From assembly GCF_003003795.1 (NCBI RefSeq), contig NZ_PVWK01000051.1, positions 1 to 41,726 on the forward strand: DNA of 41,726 nt, read 5' to 3'. Shown here one piece after another: positions 8,309-17,233 of this stretch. Each line of letters begins with the position of its first letter. Within the stretch, counting starts at the first letter, position 1. Source of the DNA: Stenomitos frigidus ULC18 (GTDB taxonomy: Bacteria; Cyanobacteriota; Cyanobacteriia; Leptolyngbyales; Leptolyngbyaceae). The notes beneath the pieces were generated by a model. The model had not been told where the DNA came from. It saw only the letters and a list, made by a program, of their open reading frames with translations, and did not search any database. Position numbers and translations under genes: made by a program.

Positions 8309-9391
8309 TTAGGTCTCCTTCTGTTCCAAATACTGTTGATAGGCAGACTTGAGGTCGGCATCTTGCAGATGCACGTAAGTGTTGGCGGTTGTCTGGATAT
8401 GAGCGTGGCCTAAGCGCTTCTGGATGTAGGACAACTCCCATCCTTGTCGCAGGAGCTCGGTGGCATGGGTATGCCGAAACAAGTGAGCATGGAAGTCCAG
8501 TCCTGTCACTTGACCCAATTGCCGCAGCAGCGCCACGACCGTTTGATAGCGCAGGGGCTGTCCAATCTGCCCAGACCACAGGTTGACAAACACGTAGTCT
8601 GAGTCAAGGTCTTCTGGGTATTCATGGATGAGATAGTCCGTGTACAAACGCATTAAGGGTTGAGAAACATGAACGGTGTAGGGCTCTTTCGCTTTGGCAC
8701 GAGCACCATTGGCATTGTCGGCACGCGGCACCACCTGGAGCTCGTTGTCCCATGACCGCATATCAGCATGGTGTAGCCCTAGCACTTGACCAATGCGCAT
8801 TCCCGTTTCATACAGCAGGCAGATGAGCAACTGATCACGAAGGTGGTGACAAGCCGCAACGATCTGCTGTGCTTGGGTGGCTGTGAGCACCGTTGGGCTT
8901 TGCTTGGGTGCTTTCAACTTCAGTAGTTTCGTCTTCTGTTCCTTGCCCGCCTGAAGGTGATGCAGCAACGCTTTGTACTTGCCACTGTGCCGAGCGCCAT
9001 AGCGGTAAGCTTGTAAACTAGCGACGGTGCCAAGCCGTTCCTGGTACGCATAGAAGCTGTAAACCGCTGCCAGAATTGTATTAATCGTGCGCTCGGTGCG
9101 CCGAGCCGGTTGCTTTTGTAGCGCGATGACCTGAGAGGCAGGGCGTCGCAGCCAACGAATGAAGTCGGCCAAGTGCTCGATAGTGATTGCATCCCACTCG
9201 TGCTGGGTGTCGCGCAGAAATTCCCAGAATTGCTTGAGATGAGTAGCGTAGTTGTGAATGGTGTTGGGAGAGCATTCCAGTCCCTCTAAGTAGCGGAGGT
9301 AAGCCTGAATGGCGGGCACCGGCAGATGGTTGTCGTCAAGCACCAACCAACTTTGGGTTTGATCCGGGAGTCGGATCCGTTGAACTTTCAT
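8309..9391 (-). CDS. tnpA: Tn554-type TnpA tyrosine recombinase
   Basis: 360 residues, essentially the length of Tn554 TnpA. It has an N-terminal SAM-like core-binding domain (about 22-130) and a catalytic tyrosine-recombinase domain (about 165-350). The catalytic residues lie in GMRIGQVLGL (Arg I), HAHLFRHTHATEL (HxxR), LGHAHIQTT and the nucleophile context NTYVHL. It should cut and rejoin transposon ends through a covalent 3'-phosphotyrosine. It is the first gene of the operon and is intact, unlike tnpB. The stop codon abuts the tnpB ATG. Confidence 0.9.
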   Translation of the reverse strand: MKVQRIRLPDQTQSWLVLDDNHLPVPAIQAYLRYLEGLECSPNTIHNYATHLKQFWEFLRDTQHEWDAITIEHLADFIRWLRRPASQVIALQKQPARRTERTINTILAAVYSFYAYQERLGTVASLQAYRYGARHSGKYKALLHHLQAGKEQKTKLLKLKAPKQSPTVLTATQAQQIVAACHHLRDQLLICLLYETGMRIGQVLGLHHADMRSWDNELQVVPRADNANGARAKAKEPYTVHVSQPLMRLYTDYLIHEYPEDLDSDYVFVNLWSGQIGQPLRYQTVVALLRQLGQVTGLDFHAHLFRHTHATELLRQGWELSYIQKRLGHAHIQTTANTYVHLQDADLKSAYQQYLEQKET

Positions 9392-9415
9392 AAGGGAGTA
9401 CCCTAAAGACTCTCC

Positions 9416-9428
9416 CTACGTTAAAGAC
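9416..9428 (-). repeat. Right terminal inverted repeat of Tn554-like element
   Basis: On the minus strand this reads GTCTTTAACGTAG, identical to 6084-6096. It sits 25 bp upstream of the tnpA start, so the tnpA promoter must lie within or outside the end. Confidence 0.65.
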
Positions 9429-9645
9429 AGACTCAATATAAAGTGTCTTCAATGAATGAAAAACCCTGGTTTTGTCTACTTTGGATACATTGAAGACGGC
9501 CAAAATCCGACTCTATATAATGCTTTGATTTTGGCAATAATTAAGGTGAGTTCCGCCGCTGCTAGGGCGCACAGGAGCAGGGTATTGCTGGAAATCTGGG
9601 TGTTACCCAGTGAGTCTGACACCATACATGGAGACTGAAGGCACC

Positions 9646-10494
9646 ATGAGCGCGCAACAGTCAGAGATGAATGACTTCTGGACCAGACAAGCACAGGATC
9701 CGCGCTCGTCGGAGGCACTGCTGGCCACCCACCGCGTTGAGTTGGAGACGGACGACGAATGGGACGCACTCTGGATTCTACGCTACCGTGGTGGTCCCCA
9801 AGAGTTCGAGATGGCTCGCCAGCTCACTTGCAGCAGCGATTCTAAGGATCGCATGATCGGAGCGAACTTGCTGGGGCAATTAGGAAGGCCGCCGACCTTC
9901 GTTAAGGAAAGTGTCGCTATCCTCATGGGCTTGCTTGAAGACCCAGATCTCGATGTCATCGAAACGGCAATCACTAACCTCGGCCACCGCAATGATGCTC
10001 GCGCGGTCAAGGCCATGCTTCCGTTCGCGAAAAGCGCCAACGCGGCTATCCGCTACGCTCTCGCCATCGCGCTTGGGCGGATGGCCCGCGATGAGGCGAC
10101 CGCGACTCTAGTTGCTGAAACCCTAACCGCTCTCACCTACGATGATGACGAAGACACGCGCAACTGGGCGATGTTTGGGTTAGGCCGCGAGAGTGATGTG
10201 GACAGCACGGCCATTCGTGCCGCGCTTGCTGCCGGAACTAAGGATCCAAACCATGAGATCCGCGGCGAAGCACTCGTTGGTCTGGCGCGTCGCCAAGACG
10301 ATCGCACCCGCGACGCGCTGCTGCACGAATGGGCAGACGACGAAGTGAGTCTGTTGAGTCTAGAGGCTGCGGAGATACTCGCTGATCCTGCCCTGTTCGT
10401 TCGCTTGACGGAGTTACTCTCTGTGCTTGATTTGGATGATGACCAGCGCTTCAAGAACCAATTGCTGACCGCTATCGCTGCCTGTCGGAGCTGA
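9646..10494 (+). CDS. HEAT-repeat protein
   Basis: 282 residues from the ATG at 9646, chosen because GAAGG lies five bases upstream; earlier in-frame starts (GTG 9610, ATG 9628) lack such a site. The protein is built of about 30-residue helical pairs (for example VIETAITNLGHRNDARAVKAM and AIRYALAIALGRMARDEA) typical of HEAT/PBS-lyase-like repeats, and it is acidic. No catalytic residues, signal peptide or membrane segment is visible, so it is probably a protein-binding scaffold. Its third positions are noticeably GC-richer than those of its neighbours and it sits just outside the transposon, consistent with acquisition by transfer. Function not assigned. Confidence 0.75.
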   Translation: MSAQQSEMNDFWTRQAQDPRSSEALLATHRVELETDDEWDALWILRYRGGPQEFEMARQLTCSSDSKDRMIGANLLGQLGRPPTFVKESVAILMGLLEDPDLDVIETAITNLGHRNDARAVKAMLPFAKSANAAIRYALAIALGRMARDEATATLVAETLTALTYDDDEDTRNWAMFGLGRESDVDSTAIRAALAAGTKDPNHEIRGEALVGLARRQDDRTRDALLHEWADDEVSLLSLEAAEILADPALFVRLTELLSVLDLDDDQRFKNQLLTAIAACRS

Positions 10495-10698
10495 TTCAAC
10501 CAACAACAGCAATCAAACCTATAGCCATAGACGGGAGTCCCGCGCGGTAGACACAGACAGGCACGGATCACGGCATCCTGTCGTTGCTGCGCCAAAAGGT
10601 GAGGCTAATCAAAAACGATGGTTGAACGACGGCTGCTTCACAACCGCCTCAATGCTAAATGCAAGGGGGCGTATGGTGCCCACAGGCCGAACAGCCCC

Positions 10699-11562
10699 TT
10701 ACCGATTGACGTAATAGCCTGTGTAACAAGCCCCAAGCGGTTGAAAATTGAGGGAGGTATAAAGTGCGATCGCAGCAGTATTATCGTGATCGACCCACAG
10801 CTTGACAGCTGGAAATTCCTGCAACAGTTGTTGAGTCAAAAAAGCTAACAAGCGACGAGCAAAGCCTTGTCGCCGAAAGGGTGGAAAGGTGAAGGGGGCT
10901 ACGACAATCCCGTGATGCGCTGTTTCAGCTCGTCTGACCACTGCCACAATTTGCCCACGCTCTTCCAGCACTGCTACTCGCTGTTGTTGTATCCATTGCT
11001 CCCAAGGGTAATCGAGACTGCCACTACCTCGCTCTGCCAAGTATGCAGCCGCGTAAGCTTGTAGGGTTGGTTTGTCTTGCGGCACTGCCCATCGGCCGGC
11101 GGCACCATCGGGAGGTTGAGTGCAAAACAGCACCTGCTGGTCGTACTCTCGTTGAAGTTGGTAGTGCTGCAGTAGACATGGACGGATCCAGGCTTTAGTT
11201 TGCTCAGATGTGCAGAGACGATGAGGGCACTCTCTCGCAAGCAGCAGCGAAAGTAGAGCCTCGGTAGCAGTAAGATTGGCGCTTGCGATCGACACATGAA
11301 TATTTCCAGGTTTTGCCACCACAACGCCCTGCATATGAGCTTGGGTTAATTCACCTGCTGTCGTTTCACTATAAGCAATGGCAACCAGTCCACCCTGGGC
11401 GTGGGGCACGATCTGCTTTTGCAAAATTAGATGCAACGCAATTTCTAAGTCAGGATTTTGATGATGTTGGTTTGCTAACCATTCTGCGGCTACCTGAATT
11501 TGCCTCTGTGAAGGGGCGCTCAGGATGAGAATCGGAGAGAGTTCTACCTGATCATGAGCCAT
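10699..11562 (-). CDS. GNAT-family N-acetyltransferase
   Basis: 287 residues, longer than a minimal GNAT. The C-terminal 100 residues form the acetyl-CoA-binding domain, with the A-motif FRRQGFARRLLAFL near 230 (RxxGxA pyrophosphate loop) and the B-motif VDHDNTAAIALYTSLNFQ. The N-terminal half is less conserved and may be a degenerate second GNAT or a substrate domain, as in FR47-like proteins. The substrate (small molecule or protein amine) cannot be inferred. It is a monocistronic minus-strand gene. Confidence 0.85.
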   Translation of the reverse strand: MAHDQVELSPILILSAPSQRQIQVAAEWLANQHHQNPDLEIALHLILQKQIVPHAQGGLVAIAYSETTAGELTQAHMQGVVVAKPGNIHVSIASANLTATEALLSLLLARECPHRLCTSEQTKAWIRPCLLQHYQLQREYDQQVLFCTQPPDGAAGRWAVPQDKPTLQAYAAAYLAERGSGSLDYPWEQWIQQQRVAVLEERGQIVAVVRRAETAHHGIVVAPFTFPPFRRQGFARRLLAFLTQQLLQEFPAVKLWVDHDNTAAIALYTSLNFQPLGACYTGYYVNR

Positions 11563-11654
11563 CGCTAATCGACCCTGAATAGGACTGATGCGGCATAACT
11601 ACAGACTGCATGACTGCTTTTCCGACCTTTTAGTACCAGGGGCGATAAAGGTAT

Positions 11655-12254
11655 TCACAGTTCCAGTTCATAGATCGCCGCAATCTCATTGGACTGAATC
11701 CCCAAATACGCCAGCGTCTGCTGCTGCGTCGCATGACCAAAGGCTTCCATCAACAGCGGAATGGCGGTACCGCGCTCTAGTCGTTGCCAGTAACCCCACG
11801 TCTTCCGCAGCGTATGACTGCCATAGTTGCCCTTCAGTCCCACATCCTGGCACCAGGTCTTCACCCGCGTACTCATCGTCTCTACCGTCAAACAGCCGCG
11901 TTGCCCTGTGAAGAGGTAATCGTCCGACTTCAAGTCCCCGCTCGCTAACCAGGCTTGGATTGACGCGACGGCGGTGGCATTCAGCGTCACGGGACGATAC
12001 TTATGCGTTTTGCGCTGCTTCAGATCTAAAACATCTCCCGCTCGTAGCGCTTGCACCTGCCCTACCTTCAGCGACAGCAACTCATTGGCACGGTAGGCCG
12101 TGTTAATCCCCAGCGTGAACAGGCACAAATCACGGGGACGATCCGTCAGGATTTTCTTAATGCGACTAATCGCCTTTTTATCCCGAATCGGTTCCACTTT
12201 GATGGTCGATCCGGCAGTGGGATGATTGGGATTTTGCCCCTTCGGAAACGGCAT
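11655..12254 (-). CDS. Small tyrosine-type recombinase/integrase
   Basis: 199 residues from the ATG at 12254, preceded by an AAAGGG stretch about ten bases upstream; a GTG at 12263 is the alternative. It consists almost only of a catalytic phage-integrase domain: TAYRANELLSL (Arg I), THKYRPV (lysine beta-hairpin), SHTLRKTWGY (HxxR), FGHATQQQTLAYLGI (His and nucleophile Tyr). The N-terminal arm- and core-binding domains of larger integrases are absent, which is the norm for this small family. Likely roles are resolution of dimers or of an integrated element. No attachment site was recognised beside it. Confidence 0.85.
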   Translation of the reverse strand: MPFPKGQNPNHPTAGSTIKVEPIRDKKAISRIKKILTDRPRDLCLFTLGINTAYRANELLSLKVGQVQALRAGDVLDLKQRKTHKYRPVTLNATAVASIQAWLASGDLKSDDYLFTGQRGCLTVETMSTRVKTWCQDVGLKGNYGSHTLRKTWGYWQRLERGTAIPLLMEAFGHATQQQTLAYLGIQSNEIAAIYELEL

Positions 12255-12263
12255 CGCGATCAC

Positions 12264-12703
12264 CCTTTCACTTAATTAACTTTCCAGCATTTTAGCCTGA
12301 ATACTTAGTCAGTGAGCTGCACCACCTTTTGGGCACGTCTCCGCTACAGCATGATGCAATTCAAGCACAGCAGTCTTTCCAGCCCCTCCTTCCACCCACT
12401 AACTTCTGAGGAATAGTTAGTGGGTAGGAGCCATCTTGAAGTATCGAAATAAAGGCCTTTCAGATTACTATTTCAATCATGTGCTACTGAAAGCTATAGA
12501 CAATGCTCTGCTGTAAACTGTCTAACTGATAGTCATTTGGCAGGGGTCAGGGTTGGTTACAAAAATATCTTTGCCCTAACGACATTAAATGCATGCAAGT
12601 ATATGCAAGAGAGTGGATAACTCTCTGAGTGTTATTAGCTTGACAAGCGACTGGAAATAACTAGCGCTGCGTTAAGGCAGAGGCTAATTTATCGAGTGAA
12701 TGA
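12264..12703. other. Intergenic stretch with a hairpin
   Basis: 440 bp between divergent genes. It holds a 10-bp stem (ACCCACTAAC at 12394-12403 pairing with 12416-12425, 12-nt loop) without a following T run, so it is an operator or RNA element rather than a clear terminator. Otherwise it is AT-rich leader for the NTPase gene; no small gene was found. Confidence 0.4.
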
Positions 12704-15700
12704 ATGGAGCTTGATGCTGCACTGGAATTTACCGACTCGCAGGTGTTTGCACACACAGGCAAACACCTGACTGATTTGCAAACAGCCGTCTTCAGCGCTT
12801 CCTGGCCCCTGAAAAATCAAAGCTATGACCAGATTGCGGAAACCTATGGGTATTCGCCAAACTACATCAAGCAAGATACAGGGCCAAAATTATGGAAATT
12901 GCTGTCGGAGGTGTTAGGGGAAAAGGTCAGCAAAACGAATTTTAAGGCGGCGATCGAACGGCAATGGCAAGCCAGCGCAGTGAGTGTCGCCCAACCCGCG
13001 ACGCTTGTTGCTCAGTCGGCGATCGCCTTGACTCCAGAAAAGGACATTGCCAGCCTGCGTCAAGATTGGGGGGAAGCGGTTGATGTTTCCATCTTCTATG
13101 GGCGTACTGAAGAATTCTCCCAACTTCAGCAGTGGATTGTTAACGACCACTGCCGTTTAGTTGCGGTTTTAGGCATGGGTGGCATTGGCAAAACGGCTCT
13201 GGCAGTGAAACTCGCCCAACAACTACAAGATCAGTTTGAGCGTATTATCTGGCGATCGCTGCGGGATGCGCCACCCATCAGCGTCATTCTGGCTGATTTA
13301 CTACAATTTTTGAGCCAGACTGAGCAGACTGATCTGCCAGAAGATACTGCTGGTCGAGTCTTACGGCTGATTCAAGAGTTACGCACCACACGCTGTCTGG
13401 TCATCTTAGACAATGCCGAATCGATTTTACAAAGCGGCGACTGTGTCGGACAGTATCAGGCAGGCTACGAAGGCTATGGCGGGCTTTTCCATCATCTCGG
13501 TGCCGATCGACACCAGAGCTGTGTGATTGTGACGAGCCGGGAAAAACACAAAGAAGTGGCTCTTTTAGAAGGGGACGCGCTACCCGTTCGCTCCTTACAA
13601 ATCAAAGGGTTAACCATTGAAGAAGGGCAAGCCATTTGTAAACTCAAAGGAACACTGTCGGGAACAGAGGCGGAATGGCAACGCTTAGTGGAACGGTATG
13701 ATGGCAATCCCCTGGCCTTGAAGATTGTTTCAACGACGGTTCAAGAGTTATTTGATAGCGATATTGCTGAGTTCTTGCAGCAGGGGACGGTTGTTTTTGA
13801 TGATTTGGGTGAGCTGCTCGATCAACAGTTCAATCGCCTCTCAGAGTTAGAGCAAACTATTTTATATTGGCTTGCGATTAAGCGAGAACCCACATCCTTG
13901 CAGGGTTTAGATGGTTATATTGTTGCGCCTGTGTCCAAACGAGAATTGCTGGAGGCAGTGAAGTCCTTAGGACGACGATCGTTGATTGAGAAATATGGAT
14001 CGAGCTTTTCCTTACAACCCGTGGTGATGGAGTATGTTACCGATTGCTTGATTCAACAGATTACGACCGAGATTGCGACCGGTCAGTTGGCGCTGTTTCA
14101 AAGTCATGCCCTGATTGAAGCACAAGCCAAGGAATATCTTAGAGCGATTCAAACCAGCTTTATCCTGAAACCCATTGGCGATCGGCTGCTCTCTACCTTT
14201 AAGAAGAATGCTGCTGCCCAACTAAAACAGATTCTCACCGCACTGCGAGATGACTCGACGCTAGAGCCAGGTTACGCCGGGGGCAACGCCATCAATCTCC
14301 TTTGCTTTTTGGACGTTGATTTAGAAGGTGCAGATTTTTCCCATCTCACCATCTGGCAGGCCTACCTGCAGAACGTCAATTTGCATCAGGTCGATTTCAC
14401 AGGCGCAGATTTAGCCAAATCAGTGTTTGCGCAACGGCTGACTAGCATTGGGTCTGTGGCCTTTAGCCCCGATGGCACGTTATTAGCAACCGGGGATGCA
14501 AGTGGCGAAATTCGGTTGTGGCAGGTCGCGGATGGCAGACAACTGCTGACCTGTAAAGGGCATTCGGGTTGGGTGCGCTCCGTCGCCTTTAGCCCCGATG
14601 GCATTACCCTCGCCAGTGCCAGCAGTGATCAGACCATTCGACTGTGGGATGTCGCCAGTGGCGACTGTCTTAAAGAACTGCGGGAACATTCGGGTTGGGT
14701 GCGCTCTGTCACCTTTAGCCCCGATGGCACCACCCTCGCCAGTGGCAGTGGGGACAATACCATTAAGCTTTGGCATACTCACACAGGCGCATGCCTGCAA
14801 ACGCTGCAAGGTCACCAACATTGGGTATGGTCGGTGACGTTTAGCCCCGATGGTCGGCAGCTGGCCAGCGGCAGTGAAGACAAAACGATCAAGCTGTGGG
14901 ATACCAGTACAGGCACATGCTTGCAGACGTTGGAGGGACATACGCTCTGGGTGCGATCGGTCGCCTTTAGCCCGGATGGTGCAACGCTTGCCAGTGGGGG
15001 TGGAGATAACACAGTCAAACTTTGGGGTCTAGAAACGGGTGAGTGTCTCAAAACACTTCAAGGCCATAGCCATCGCGTGCGATCTGTCGTCTTCAGCCCC
15101 GAAGGAACCATTTTAGCCAGTGGCAGCGGGGACTATACCGTCAAGCTATGGGATATCGCGACGGGACAATGTCTCAAAACTCTGTATGGACACAGCCATC
15201 GTTTAGAGTCAGTCGCCTTCAGTCCCGATGGGGTAACGCTTGCCAGTGTGGGAGAAGACCGCACCATGCGGCTGTGGGACACCAGTACCGGACAATGCCT
15301 GCGCACGTTGCAGGGGTATGCAACCTGGGTGCAATCGGTTGCCTTCAGTCCTGATGGCAACACCTTAGCCAGTGGCAGTGAAGATCATCAGGTGCGGTTG
15401 TGGGATGTGGAAACGGGAGACTGCCGCACCACGATGAAAGGGCATCAAGGCTGGGTGTGTTCCGTGGCTTTCAGTCCTGATGGCTCGACCCTTGCCAGTG
15501 GCAGCAGTGATTACCGCATCAAGCTATGGGATACCCAAACGGGACATTGCTCCAGCACGTTGCAGAGCCAGCGGTGGGTGCGGGCGATCGCGTTCAGCCC
15601 GTCAGGTGACACCCTTGTCAGCGGCAGCGGCGACCATTTGCTGAAGTTATGGGATGTGCAAACGGGAGCCTGCCTCAGAACGTTCTCTGGGCACACGAGT

Positions 15701-16303
15701 TGGGTTTGGTCGATCGCCTTTAGTGCCGATGGCCACACCTTAGCCAGCGCCAGCTACGACAAAACCATCAAGTTATGGCATGCCGAAACGGGAGACTGTC
15801 TGCAAACGCTCTCTGAGCATAAAAGCTGGATTCAAACGGTGGCCTTCAGCCCCGACGGTCAAACTTTGGCCAGTGGGAGTTGCGACAACACCATCAAGCT
15901 ATGGAATGTGCAAACCGGGGCATGCCTTCACACCTTCTTAGGCCACCAAAGCTGGATTCAAACGGTAGCCTTCAGCCCCGACGGCCAAACTTTGGCCAGT
16001 GGGAGTTGTGACAACACCATCAAGCTATGGAATGTGCAAACCGGGGCATGCCAACAGTCGTTACAGGGACACATCAGTTGGATCTGGTCAGTCGCCTTTA
16101 GCCCCGATGGTCAACGGTTAGCCAGTGGGTCGCAAGATGAAACCATCAAACTGTGGGATCTCAAGACGGGTCATTGCCTCAAGACCCTGATTGCGAAAAG
16201 ACCTTACGAAGGGATGAACATCACTGATGTCAAAGGGCTGACAGACGCGCAAAAAGCAACCTTAAAGGCTCTCGGTGCTGTTGAAATGGAGTTTTCTAAT
16301 TGA
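12704..16303 (+). CDS. STAND NTPase: HTH-NB-ARC-WD40 (14 repeats)
   Basis: 1199 residues. Residues 10-85 match the N-terminal helix-turn-helix domain common in cyanobacterial STAND proteins (vWA-MoxR-associated type). The NB-ARC ATPase follows, with Walker A GMGGIGKT at 157-164, Walker B LVILDN at 232-237 and GNPLALKIV. Then come a winged-helix/helical region and a short pentapeptide-like stretch (LEGADF, FTGADLAKSVF, about 540-575). From about 582 there are 14 WD40 repeats of about 42 residues (SVAFSPDG...LASGS.D.TIKLWD), enough for two seven-bladed propellers. Such proteins are thought to sense a ligand with the repeats and oligomerise on ATP binding; roles include regulation and conflict or defence. 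No nuclease or protease effector is attached. WD repeats 12 and 13 are near-identical in DNA. Confidence 0.93.
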   Translation: MELDAALEFTDSQVFAHTGKHLTDLQTAVFSASWPLKNQSYDQIAETYGYSPNYIKQDTGPKLWKLLSEVLGEKVSKTNFKAAIERQWQASAVSVAQPATLVAQSAIALTPEKDIASLRQDWGEAVDVSIFYGRTEEFSQLQQWIVNDHCRLVAVLGMGGIGKTALAVKLAQQLQDQFERIIWRSLRDAPPISVILADLLQFLSQTEQTDLPEDTAGRVLRLIQELRTTRCLVILDNAESILQSGDCVGQYQAGYEGYGGLFHHLGADRHQSCVIVTSREKHKEVALLEGDALPVRSLQIKGLTIEEGQAICKLKGTLSGTEAEWQRLVERYDGNPLALKIVSTTVQELFDSDIAEFLQQGTVVFDDLGELLDQQFNRLSELEQTILYWLAIKREPTSLQGLDGYIVAPVSKRELLEAVKSLGRRSLIEKYGSSFSLQPVVMEYVTDCLIQQITTEIATGQLALFQSHALIEAQAKEYLRAIQTSFILKPIGDRLLSTFKKNAAAQLKQILTALRDDSTLEPGYAGGNAINLLCFLDVDLEGADFSHLTIWQAYLQNVNLHQVDFTGADLAKSVFAQRLTSIGSVAFSPDGTLLATGDASGEIRLWQVADGRQLLTCKGHSGWVRSVAFSPDGITLASASSDQTIRLWDVASGDCLKELREHSGWVRSVTFSPDGTTLASGSGDNTIKLWHTHTGACLQTLQGHQHWVWSVTFSPDGRQLASGSEDKTIKLWDTSTGTCLQTLEGHTLWVRSVAFSPDGATLASGGGDNTVKLWGLETGECLKTLQGHSHRVRSVVFSPEGTILASGSGDYTVKLWDIATGQCLKTLYGHSHRLESVAFSPDGVTLASVGEDRTMRLWDTSTGQCLRTLQGYATWVQSVAFSPDGNTLASGSEDHQVRLWDVETGDCRTTMKGHQGWVCSVAFSPDGSTLASGSSDYRIKLWDTQTGHCSSTLQSQRWVRAIAFSPSGDTLVSGSGDHLLKLWDVQTGACLRTFSGHTSWVWSIAFSADGHTLASASYDKTIKLWHAETGDCLQTLSEHKSWIQTVAFSPDGQTLASGSCDNTIKLWNVQTGACLHTFLGHQSWIQTVAFSPDGQTLASGSCDNTIKLWNVQTGACQQSLQGHISWIWSVAFSPDGQRLASGSQDETIKLWDLKTGHCLKTLIAKRPYEGMNITDVKGLTDAQKATLKALGAVEMEFSN
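15825..16052 (+). repeat. Near-identical tandem WD40 repeats 12 and 13
   Basis: Positions 15825-15926 and 15951-16052 differ at three bases in 102, all synonymous third positions; the period is 126 bp (42 codons). Other repeats in the gene are clearly more diverged, so this is a recent internal duplication or conversion. Confidence 0.9.
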
Positions 16304-16335
16304 GAAAAGCCCGTTAACAGCAGTCTTCATACCTT

Positions 16336-17184
16336 TTACGGTTGCTTCAGCTTGGGTTTACGCCAGAACCGGAGACCCAGCAAGCCAAGACAAACTAAGG
16401 ACGCTAAGACATTGGATGGTTCAGGAACAGCAGCAGCGGCTTGATTTGAACCATACTCAACTAACAGCAGGGATGTGGGATTAGCAAAGAAATGCGAAAG
16501 GCTGCCCTGCACTGAAGCCGATGCAGAGGCCTGCTTACCATCTAAAGCACTATTGAGAGCGGTTTGCCTGGTACTGAACGTAATGCCAGCGCTTTGATCC
16601 ACAGTGAGAGCATTACTGTTACCCGGCGTTCCTAAGCTACCCGCGATCGTTAAAAAGTCCAGGAGGGTCAGGTTGTTTGGATCAGCCGCATCAAATAACC
16701 CCAAGCCGATCGTACCGATCGCAGTAGCCGTCTCAATCCCCGGTTGATCGATCGCAGTCTGTAAGTTTAATGAATTAGTGAAATCAAACGAAAAGGTCTC
16801 TCCATGACCGATTTGAAAGGAGTAGCCCACCACTTGTGCAATACTCTGAGCGAAGCCAAAGTAGCTGTTGCCACTGCCACTCACAACGCTAGAAGACGAG
16901 CCACTCGCCCGTGAACTGGATTGATTTAAGGCATCGGTGAGAAATAGTGCATCGGCATCAGCATTGCTCTTAACCAACCCATCAGGAGCAATGACTTGCG
17001 TCTTGGCATCATGTAAAGCAGTAACATCCAGCGGCAACACACTAAAGTTGTTGACTTCAAAGGTGGCTTCAGAACTGGAGAATGTGGCTGCCCAACCGGG
17101 AACTCCTACCAGAACGCTCGTACCGATCGAGGTCACAAAAGCGGCAACAAGATGACTGACCCGTAAGCGATTATGCATAGACAT
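16336..17184 (-). CDS. PEP-CTERM sorted exoprotein
   Basis: 282 residues from the ATG at 17184, chosen because GAGGA lies about ten bases upstream (a longer TTG frame starts at 17199). It has an N-terminal signal peptide (hydrophobic SHLVAAFVTSIGTSVLVGV, cleavage near PGWAA). The serine/alanine-rich secreted body has no recognised enzymatic domain. The C-terminal sorting signal is VPEPSNVLASLVCLGLLGL followed by RFWRK. PEP-CTERM proteins are processed by exosortase (not in this window) and end up at the outer surface or in extracellular material. Its stop converges with the NTPase gene. The specific role is unknown. Confidence 0.87.
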   Translation of the reverse strand: MSMHNRLRVSHLVAAFVTSIGTSVLVGVPGWAATFSSSEATFEVNNFSVLPLDVTALHDAKTQVIAPDGLVKSNADADALFLTDALNQSSSRASGSSSSVVSGSGNSYFGFAQSIAQVVGYSFQIGHGETFSFDFTNSLNLQTAIDQPGIETATAIGTIGLGLFDAADPNNLTLLDFLTIAGSLGTPGNSNALTVDQSAGITFSTRQTALNSALDGKQASASASVQGSLSHFFANPTSLLLVEYGSNQAAAAVPEPSNVLASLVCLGLLGLRFWRKPKLKQP

Positions 17185-17233
17185 ATTAACTATCCTCAAT
17201 TAACTTAAGCGTCTGACAGACAGGAAAAACACG

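Larger units (their letters stand above)
6084..9428 (-). mobile_element. Tn554-like transposon (tnpA-tnpB-tnpC)
   Basis: A 3.3-kb element with three contiguous minus-strand genes in the Tn554 order: two tyrosine recombinases then a small coiled-coil protein, joined end to end (tnpA stop next to tnpB start, tnpB/tnpC ATGA overlap). A 13-bp inverted pair, GTCTTTAACGTAG at 6084-6096 and its complement at 9416-9428, brackets the genes exactly and is taken as the termini. Classical Tn554 lacks terminal inverted repeats, so this is either a variant family or a coincidental arm pair. No passenger gene is present. tnpB carries two frameshifts, so transposition is probably lost unless one shift is programmed. 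No target duplication was evident. Confidence 0.75.

Noticed and set aside
7701-8579. A separate 292-codon gene between tnpA and tnpB
   Set aside because: Its first part is antisense-frame noise within tnpA; its useful part is the middle segment of the frameshifted tnpB.
14483-14941. Minus-strand open frames with repetitive Ser/Pro products across the WD40 region
   Set aside because: Antisense shadows of the WD40 repeats; their periodicity simply mirrors the coding strand.
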